Positions 7,456 to 13,164 of a stretch of DNA of 20,891 nucleotides are shown here, in pieces. Below the pieces are notes generated by a model. The model had not been told where the DNA came from and made no database searches. It saw nothing but the letters and a program-made list of their open reading frames with translations. Source of the DNA: Bacteroidales bacterium (GTDB lineage Bacteria > Bacteroidota > Bacteroidia > Bacteroidales > UBA932); contig JAFTYS010000087.1 in assembly GCA_017461285.1 (NCBI GenBank), positions 1 to 20,891 on the forward strand, given 5' to 3'. Within the stretch, counting starts at the first letter, position 1. Each line of letters starts with the position of its first letter. The translations under genes were made by a program, and so were the position numbers.

Positions 7456-7506
7456 GCGTTTGGAATTTGTTCGATTTTTTATAAAAATCGAACAAATTCC
7501 AAACGC
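7456..7506. repeat. Perfect 24-base inverted repeat with 3-base loop
   Basis: The arm 7456-7479 (starting GCGTTTGGAATTTGTTC) is the exact reverse complement of 7483-7506, with loop TAT. T and A runs flank the loop, so there is no T run after the stem on either strand and it is not a standard terminator. The sequence is unlike the REP-like hairpins upstream. Confidence 0.9.
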
Positions 7507-7545
7507 AAAAACAGCAACAGACAAACCTCTACAGCTGTTTTCAGA

Positions 7546-7580
7546 AAATATCCGCATACATTTTCGGTATGCGGATATTT
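7546..7580. repeat. Perfect 14-base inverted repeat just upstream of the RAYT gene
   Basis: AAATATCCGCATAC (7546-7559) is the exact reverse complement of GTATGCGGATATTT (7567-7580), with a 7-base loop. It ends 33 bases before the transposase ATG, so it would lie in the leader if transcription starts further upstream. IS200-type elements carry hairpins at this place that limit read-through or translation; the same role here is inference. Confidence 0.85.
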
Positions 7581-7613
7581 ACATGGAACTTTGCAGAAGA
7601 AACTTGTTAAAAA

Positions 7614-8537
7614 ATGAAAAAGACATATCACATCTGCATATCCGCAGGGGATGAACTGTACTGCAGGGACGAGGAAGACTACATCCGATGCTTCAACTCT
7701 CTGGCCATAGCTGTTGCAGAAACAGAATCTGCCCTTCTTGTCGAATCGATCATGTCCAACCACATGCATGAATGCGTCAGAAGCAGCAACGTGAAACAGC
7801 TGATTCAGTCACAACGATACAAACATGCACGTTACTTCAATGCCAAATATAAACGCAAGGGACGCCTAGGAGAAAAATCACCATTCATAATTGAAGTCGA
7901 AGGAATCTATCACACCATGGCAGCATTGAGCTATACTCTGCGAAACGCCCTGCATCACGGAATAACTGCAACTCCATTCGGATATCCGCATTGCTCTGCA
8001 CGCGCCATATTTCAGAAAGATCTGGGGCACTATGAAAAATCGGACCTGATGGCTGAACATAACATGAGCGCACACCTACCGTCGCGAAGGAAATGTCCGG
8101 CAGGATGGAAGATGGACAAAAGCGGACTGATACTTAGAGAATGCGTGATAGACACATCGGATGTTGAACACATATATGGCACCCCGCGGAATTTCCTGTA
8201 CCACATGAACCGTCTGTCTGGAGAAGAATGGAGACGGGAGCAGGAGAAAGACAAGAGACCGGCCATGCCCATAACAATCGATGCCATCGAGAACGGCATC
8301 ACATATCAGACGATGGAACAGATGCTTACCAATGAGCATGGGCGGAATGATTACAGGAGGATGACCGACATGGAGGTATGCCATATCATCGACAAAGTCA
8401 TACTGCCGGAAGCAGGAAGGGAATCCGTATATACACTGACCGATTCGGAGAAGTCGGCGATTGCCCGGCACCTATACAGAATGTACAAACTACCGGAAAG
8501 CCAGATCAAACGATGTCTTGCCATGTCCGGAGCATAG
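7614..8537 (+). CDS. REP-associated tyrosine transposase (RAYT), HUH/Y1 transposase
   Basis: This 307-residue protein belongs to the IS200-like Y1 transposase family, whose members nick single-stranded DNA next to hairpins through a catalytic tyrosine. The start YHICISAGDELYCRDEEDYIRCF matches the usual first strand and D-x-x-D helix. SNHMHECV (48-55) holds the HUH metal-binding pair H50 and H52. SYTLRNALHHG (106-116) matches the family's Y-x-x-N-P-x-x-A-G segment, with Y107 the probable nucleophile. The C-terminal third (about 245-303) looks like a helix-turn-helix tail, as in longer Bacteroidetes RAYTs. The gene is single copy, intact, lacks IS ends with a tnpB, and sits among REP-like palindromes on both sides, the hallmark of a domesticated RAYT. 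No Shine-Dalgarno sequence is seen; the ATG follows an A-rich leader. Confidence 0.88.
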   Translation: MKKTYHICISAGDELYCRDEEDYIRCFNSLAIAVAETESALLVESIMSNHMHECVRSSNVKQLIQSQRYKHARYFNAKYKRKGRLGEKSPFIIEVEGIYHTMAALSYTLRNALHHGITATPFGYPHCSARAIFQKDLGHYEKSDLMAEHNMSAHLPSRRKCPAGWKMDKSGLILRECVIDTSDVEHIYGTPRNFLYHMNRLSGEEWRREQEKDKRPAMPITIDAIENGITYQTMEQMLTNEHGRNDYRRMTDMEVCHIIDKVILPEAGRESVYTLTDSEKSAIARHLYRMYKLPESQIKRCLAMSGA

Positions 8538-8876
8538 AAGAGAATTCTACGAAACACAACATCGTTCTTTTGGCCGTGCTTCAGGACACGTTCATAAGTT
8601 CCGGACACGACGCGCAATAACGGCCATTTCGGTGAGCATCGTGGCAGGACCAGGCAGGCGCAGACAGAACCTGGGTAGGACCGGGCAGGACTAGGCAGGG
8701 CCTGCGCCGAGCAGAATCATGATGAAAATTCTTTCATCGAAGGGTCTGCACATCAATAAAATTTACTATATTGCCAACGATTAGATGCTTGGTAGGAATT
8801 GTAGAATTGTTAAGATTGGTCGGTGATGGCTTTCAGAGATGGGCCTATCATTAACCATTTTAAAAAAAACATTTTT
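8538..8876. other. Intergenic region with one REP-like hairpin and short G-rich direct repeats
   Basis: Apart from the REP-like hairpin at 8601-8650, the region contains GGCAGGAC-type repeats between 8641 and 8710 (for example 8643-8650 and 8684-8691). GGCGCAG (8657-8663) can pair with CTGCGCC (8702-8708). From 8710 the sequence turns AT-rich and should include the leader of the Rpn gene. I found only a poor -7 candidate (TAGAATTG, 8802-8809) without a partner box. Confidence 0.5.
8601..8650. repeat. REP-like hairpin R8, downstream of the RAYT gene
   Basis: CCGGACACGACGCGCAATA opens the unit exactly as in the upstream array. The right arm (about 8634-8643, ending ATCGTGG) pairs less completely. 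The loop ATAACGGCCAT recurs in R10. It lies about 65 bases after the transposase stop codon. Confidence 0.65.
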
Positions 8877-9863
8877 ATGTTTAAAAACAATTCTAAAGAG
8901 CCTTCGGGCCAGATGGTCGAACTCAATGGAGTTCAGTACCAAGTGATTGACGGTGTCCTATACCGTTATGCAGACATGACCCTGGACAAGGGTTTCAAGA
9001 TCGTTCTGGGAAGTCCCGGAAGCGAGGAGATTCTAAAGAATCTGCTGAATCGTCTGATAGGAACAAAGATTGTCCATCTGGAATATCGCACAAGCGAATA
9101 TCCCGGCATGACAGAGGACGACAGGGCATCAAGATTCGATGTCCATTGCAAAGACATCGACGGAAGTGATTTCGTAATAGAGATGCAGAACTGGCAGCAG
9201 AAGTACTTCAACAAAAGAGCTGTCTACTATTCTTCTCTAGCAGTGCAGAGCCAGGCTGCAGAAGAATATCGAAGACAGAAAGAAGTGCTTAAGACCAATT
9301 GGAATTATGACTTCCGCCCATCATATGTGGTCAGTTTTCTGAACTTCATGAGCTGGGTTGCAGATGGATGCGAGAAGAGGCTGAACGAATATGTAGCGAC
9401 ATATCGTTACCGCGACATCGAAACCGACAATGAGCTTGGCGACGGCACAAACCTGGTCTTCATCGATCTTGCAAGATTCACCAAGAGCATTGATGAATGC
9501 CATAGTCTGGAAGACATGTGGCTATATAGCATAAAGAACATGTCACGCCAGAACACCTGCCCGGACACCATAACAGGGACAGAGATAGAACCCCTGTTCC
9601 ATATGGCAGAACTGGCAAAGATGACAAAAGAACAACGAATATCTTTGGAGGTAAGTATTATGAGTAGAAACGACATGCTGAACTCAATGAGAGAGACCCT
9701 TGAAGAAGCTTGCAAAGAAGCTACTGCCAAAGGACTTGCCAAAGGACATGCGGAAGGAAGAGCAGAAGTTATCCAGGCAATGCTACAGAACGGCATATCT
9801 CCCGAATTGATTTCGAAAGCTCTCAACATGACAACAGAGCAGATACTGGAGTACCTGAAGTAA
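8877..9863 (+). CDS. Rpn-family recombination-promoting nuclease / PD-(D/E)XK transposase-like protein
   Basis: This 328-residue protein (from ATG 8877) belongs to the Rpn/PDDEXK_2 family, whose E. coli members are DNA endonucleases that raise recA-independent recombination and have been proposed to act in phage defence. MTLDKGFKIVLG (34-45) and the LLNRLIG helix are typical of the N-terminus. RFDVHCKDIDG (86-96) with D88, and FVIEMQ (99-104) with E102-x-Q104, form the metal-binding core. The C-terminus has the usual K/A/E/G-rich linker (AKGLAKGHAEGRAE) followed by a short helix-turn-helix-like end, GISPELISKALNMTTEQIL. An earlier in-frame ATG at 8826 would add 17 residues unlike the family. 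I prefer 8877 because of its AT-rich leader, but neither start has a Shine-Dalgarno sequence. Confidence 0.85.
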   Translation: MFKNNSKEPSGQMVELNGVQYQVIDGVLYRYADMTLDKGFKIVLGSPGSEEILKNLLNRLIGTKIVHLEYRTSEYPGMTEDDRASRFDVHCKDIDGSDFVIEMQNWQQKYFNKRAVYYSSLAVQSQAAEEYRRQKEVLKTNWNYDFRPSYVVSFLNFMSWVADGCEKRLNEYVATYRYRDIETDNELGDGTNLVFIDLARFTKSIDECHSLEDMWLYSIKNMSRQNTCPDTITGTEIEPLFHMAELAKMTKEQRISLEVSIMSRNDMLNSMRETLEEACKEATAKGLAKGHAEGRAEVIQAMLQNGISPELISKALNMTTEQILEYLK

Positions 9864-9952
9864 CAGGTCCATATCTTATTCATCGACCGAACGCGCTACA
9901 GCTCGTAGACCGGCCAATTCTGCCGTTCAACGTTCAGGTCGGCGGTCGTGTG

Positions 9953-9968
9953 GGCCGGCGCTCCGGCC
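9953..9968. repeat. GC hairpin after the Rpn gene
   Basis: GGCCGG pairs with CCGGCC around the tetraloop CGCT. No T run follows, so a terminator role is possible but not shown. Confidence 0.45.
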
Positions 9969-10021
9969 GGCCTGCACACTCCCGCCGCAAAACCACAATC
10001 ACCATCTCTGCATCTCATCTG

Positions 10022-10064
10022 AAGGACACGACGCGCAAGTTTTCTACTATTGCTGCGCTTCGTG
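10022..10064. repeat. REP-like hairpin R9
   Basis: AAGGACACGACGCGCA on the left pairs with TGCGCTTCGTG (10054-10064) with one mismatch. The GGAC next to the stem and the GTGGCAG after it match the family upstream of the RAYT gene. Confidence 0.7.
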
Positions 10065-10097
10065 GCAGAGAAAACAGGAAATGCTTTCGGAATCAGT

Positions 10098-10135
10098 CAC
10101 GAAGCGCAATAACGGCCATCCAGTTGCGCTTCGCG
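10098..10135. repeat. REP-like hairpin R10
   Basis: CACGAAGCGCAA (10098-10109) pairs with TTGCGCTTCGCG (10124-10135) with a single mismatch. The loop starts TAACGGCCAT, as in R8. The left flank is CAGT instead of GGA. It lies 71 bases after R9, the same spacing as in the upstream array. Confidence 0.7.
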
Positions 10136-10139
10136 TCCG

Positions 10140-10411
10140 AAATCCCCAACCGGAAGCCCGGACCGAAAGCCCGAACGGCAACCTCAGTCAGGAGAACGAA
10201 CCAACGAACCGAATCCCTATCCGGCATACCGGACAACAACCCCAATCAGAAAATCGCGCTGAATCCAAAACCAGCCAACAACAGCGACTCAATCCAGTCG
10301 CAATCAACCAGGCAAGCCAGACAAGCGAGCCAATCCAGTCGCAACCAGCCAATAACACCCAGCCAGCCGAAACCAACAGCAAGCAGCCTATCCAGCCGCA
10401 ACACCAGCCGA
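10140..10411. other. Low-complexity CA/CCAGC-rich stretch downstream of the lipoprotein operon
   Basis: The plus strand is rich in CCAGC, CAACC and AATCCAGTCGCAA motifs; the last occurs twice, near 10291 and 10332. An open frame here would encode a Q/N/P/S-rich peptide, but it runs into the 3' end of the lipoprotein gene on the other strand and has no start signal, so I do not call it. No terminator hairpin with a T run is visible for the operon. Confidence 0.4.
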
Positions 10412-13033
10412 TCACTCAACAGCCTCTACCCCGATATAAACATCGCGGCACTCGAATGCCTCTTCAGACGGAGCCTTGGTCTCTCCAGCCAGCCCCTTCA
10501 AAACATTCGCAACAGAGCTCAGGCTGACAGATCCGCTGTTATCCGTCTGGCCAGAAAACTTAAGGAAGAAACGGATCGGGGTGAATATTTTATAACGGTC
10601 TTGATTACTAGAATCGTAAAACACAAACTGGTTAGTATTATTTATCATACCATCGGTCGTAGCATTCGGCATCCATACCTGATCATACGTAAAGCTGAAC
10701 ACTGCCGGTCTATCCGGATAATCTTTTCTTCCAAGCACCATGATTGCAGAACGCTCACCAGGCTGATTGAAAGAAGAAGCCTGATAGAATCCCTCGGGTC
10801 GCAGGTCAAGGCCACATATATTAGCAGAGAACACATTCATATTGCTATTAGTATATTTTCCATTAAGCAAAGCACTATATATTGACTCCGGAAAGTTCTT
10901 CGTATTGGTAAATTTTCGTATACGAAGGCCACGAGTAATAATCTTGGAAGTAAAGCTATATCCCAAATAGTCAAGCATAGACACAATTTCTTCTCCTTGA
11001 GGAATACAATATTCAGCAAATGAATATGATGATTTTGGTAGCATACCACTACCCTCCAATGCTTTGAAGTTATACATCGGTGTTATCATACGACGTTCTC
11101 TCTCCTCCATTGTAGGATACTGGTTATATGGGTCATAATCAGGGTATTCCGGATCAGGAGTAACCAATCCATTTTCGCCACTCATATTCTTCAGATCCTT
11201 GACCGATAAAAATAAATATCCCGGCTCAATATCTTTAGACTCGGATGGCAGCGCGACCCCTGGGGCACCCACCAAATTATAGTTGACGAGAGGAGTACCA
11301 TCTATCTGTGTCGCCGCTCTAAGGTCTCTGGACATCCAGAACTGATTATATCCGATCTTTACTAAAGGATATAGACGTTCTTCAACTCCACGCTGCTTTC
11401 CAACCCTTCGATCCACCAGATAATGAGGAGACAATATTCCGACTTTATGCGGAGAATCAGATGATATTAGCTGATAACATAAATATGGGTCACCACCCTG
11501 ATTTGGTATTGCTATATGTCCGTCATATGACTGCTTATTAGTAACCTTTTCGTTTTCGGCTCGAAGTTCGAATGACGTAATTCTATTGGCAGTACCATTC
11601 CATGTTATTATCCCGCCATGCATAAAGTAATCCGTCGAGTCTTGTGAACTTACGCCATAATAGCCTTCATGAGCGCCCCAATAATCGTTGGCAGTTTTGT
11701 TTACGGTCCAAGTATGACCATGCATAGGAGCAAAAACGCCACCCCTTGAATACCCTTCATGGGGTTCCGGCCAAAAGCCACCGGATGTACCCTGTTCTCC
11801 ATACATCACATCATAAATAAACCTCAGGACATACCCCGTATCCAGGTTCGGTTCTCCCGTAGGCCTGAGCTTATAGAACACCCATGCCTGAGAATTGATA
11901 TATTTGGTCTGGACATCACTCTCCGAAGGATGTGGAGTTCCGGTATTCACATCTGCATCAAAAGTTCCCTTTCCCGGCTGAAAATGAAGATACTCCCTGC
12001 AGAGCAGGCCGACAGGCTGGCCGGTCTCGGGATCGAGAACGTCGTATACCCATGTCTCGTCATCACCGATTTCTGGAGCGACATAATCATGCTTCTCGAC
12101 CACATTGAGATAATAGTTCCTACCTGGTTTGAAGGATATCCTGCTCATGTTCATACTGGTCTTATACTTCTTCGTCACGCCTTCAGGATTGACGATACTC
12201 AAGATAGTCGTACCTGGAGTTATAACATGGTTTGACGGAACGATAGCTCTGAACATGTAGTTGCCGGAATTGGCCCTTCCGAACTCCCACATTATGATAT
12301 CCTGGGTATCATCGACAAGCAGATACGACACGTCATCCAAGTTATTCTCCATTTCCTCCAGAGATCCCCTGACAAGATTCAATTGACGGACGCCCTTAGG
12401 ACGACCCAGCAAAGTCGGCACCTCACCTTCCTTGATCAGACTCGGTTCAACTTCGACAATGACATTAGACATCGCGTGGTCCATCTTCACAAAGACACAA
12501 TGAAGAGTAGGGTCAGGCGCGCATATATCCCACAACAAGTCAGAAGCCTCATATTTCTCTCGCTGATTCTGATTCGCAAGAATCATATGGCTGTACTTCT
12601 GCAAGTCGCTCAATTCCTTGACATTCTTATCATATGGATAATAGAACAGATACTTGTAGCTGTCATTACGCGGAAGATCGTCCTCATCACTGATCGGAGC
12701 AAGGAAACGACGGTCCTCACCTGTCTCCACATTCGTATGGACAGACACACGATAACGTGCGTTCTTCGTGCTTCCTGAAATGACGTTCAGATCTGCATCC
12801 AATGCAAAGCAGCCGACAGTGTCCTCCTTCTCAAAATCAGAGTGGATCGCATCTGCGTAAGTAACACGAGTTTGTGGAGTAGGATCCTCCAAAATAAAGT
12901 AAACGGAATCCGGAAAGGCTTCCCCGCTTGGCAGCCCCGGTCTTACCGGTTCCATATTCTCATCCATCGAGCATGACATACATATGCCAGCAAGAAGGAG
13001 CAAGCCAATAAAGAGTTGCTTCGTCCTGTTCAT
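10412..13033 (-). CDS. Fimbrillin-like surface lipoprotein with FISUMP-like C-terminus (paralogue 2)
   Basis: This 873-residue protein starts with a lipoprotein signal peptide (MNRTKQLFIGLLLLAGICMSC) and acidic residues right after the cysteine (SMDEN), the pattern linked to surface export in Bacteroidetes. Residues about 40-320 form the fimbrillin-like module: TRVTY, DFEKEDTVGCFAL, YLFYYPYD, SDLLWDI and KMDHAM. A linking segment DETWVYDVLDPET...GLLCREYLHFQPG lies at about 323-352. The C-terminal half has VKIGYNQFWMSR (from about 557) and NICGLDLRPEGFY (from about 737), which resemble FISUMP domains (IG-x-Q-x-WM...NLR and the ALPGGYR region). It is homologous over its whole length to the next upstream gene. 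It is the last gene of the operon, after a 131-base gap without a clear promoter. A likely role is pilus tip or accessory subunit; ligand unknown. Confidence 0.75.
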   Translation of the reverse strand: MNRTKQLFIGLLLLAGICMSCSMDENMEPVRPGLPSGEAFPDSVYFILEDPTPQTRVTYADAIHSDFEKEDTVGCFALDADLNVISGSTKNARYRVSVHTNVETGEDRRFLAPISDEDDLPRNDSYKYLFYYPYDKNVKELSDLQKYSHMILANQNQREKYEASDLLWDICAPDPTLHCVFVKMDHAMSNVIVEVEPSLIKEGEVPTLLGRPKGVRQLNLVRGSLEEMENNLDDVSYLLVDDTQDIIMWEFGRANSGNYMFRAIVPSNHVITPGTTILSIVNPEGVTKKYKTSMNMSRISFKPGRNYYLNVVEKHDYVAPEIGDDETWVYDVLDPETGQPVGLLCREYLHFQPGKGTFDADVNTGTPHPSESDVQTKYINSQAWVFYKLRPTGEPNLDTGYVLRFIYDVMYGEQGTSGGFWPEPHEGYSRGGVFAPMHGHTWTVNKTANDYWGAHEGYYGVSSQDSTDYFMHGGIITWNGTANRITSFELRAENEKVTNKQSYDGHIAIPNQGGDPYLCYQLISSDSPHKVGILSPHYLVDRRVGKQRGVEERLYPLVKIGYNQFWMSRDLRAATQIDGTPLVNYNLVGAPGVALPSESKDIEPGYLFLSVKDLKNMSGENGLVTPDPEYPDYDPYNQYPTMEERERRMITPMYNFKALEGSGMLPKSSYSFAEYCIPQGEEIVSMLDYLGYSFTSKIITRGLRIRKFTNTKNFPESIYSALLNGKYTNSNMNVFSANICGLDLRPEGFYQASSFNQPGERSAIMVLGRKDYPDRPAVFSFTYDQVWMPNATTDGMINNTNQFVFYDSSNQDRYKIFTPIRFFLKFSGQTDNSGSVSLSSVANVLKGLAGETKAPSEEAFECRDVYIGVEAVE

Positions 13034-13164
13034 AAAAGAAATGGTTATTAGTTTTCTGTAATTAAGTTTAAGGTCAAGTGGTCGTAGTTCGTCTTGATAT
13101 GTGGTTAGTCAGTTATATGGTTATATGGTCGAATAGTTTATATGGTTATTTAGTCATCAGTGTT
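13034..13164. other. Gap between the lipoprotein paralogues with ACCATATA repeats
   Basis: On the minus strand ACCATATA occurs three times and ACCACATA once within about 55 bases (roughly 13097-13149). There is no TAnnTTTG element, so an independent promoter for the downstream gene is not supported. No strong hairpin is evident. Confidence 0.4.

Noticed and set aside
7456..7506. Rho-independent terminator
   Set aside because: The perfect stem has no T run after either arm; the T and A runs flank the loop instead.
7114..7654. Overlapping open frames on both strands upstream of the RAYT gene
   Set aside because: They span degenerate CCTTCCGAG repeats and the two perfect hairpins, and run into the transposase gene out of frame. 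No family is recognisable.
7614..8537. A complete IS200/IS605 insertion sequence
   Set aside because: No tnpB gene and no defined element ends are seen. The isolated transposase with a long C-terminal tail and surrounding REP-like hairpins fits a RAYT better.
10081..10527. A 148-codon Q/N/P-rich open frame on the plus strand
   Set aside because: It is low-complexity, contains REP-like hairpin R10, and overlaps the well-supported 3' end of the lipoprotein gene on the other strand.
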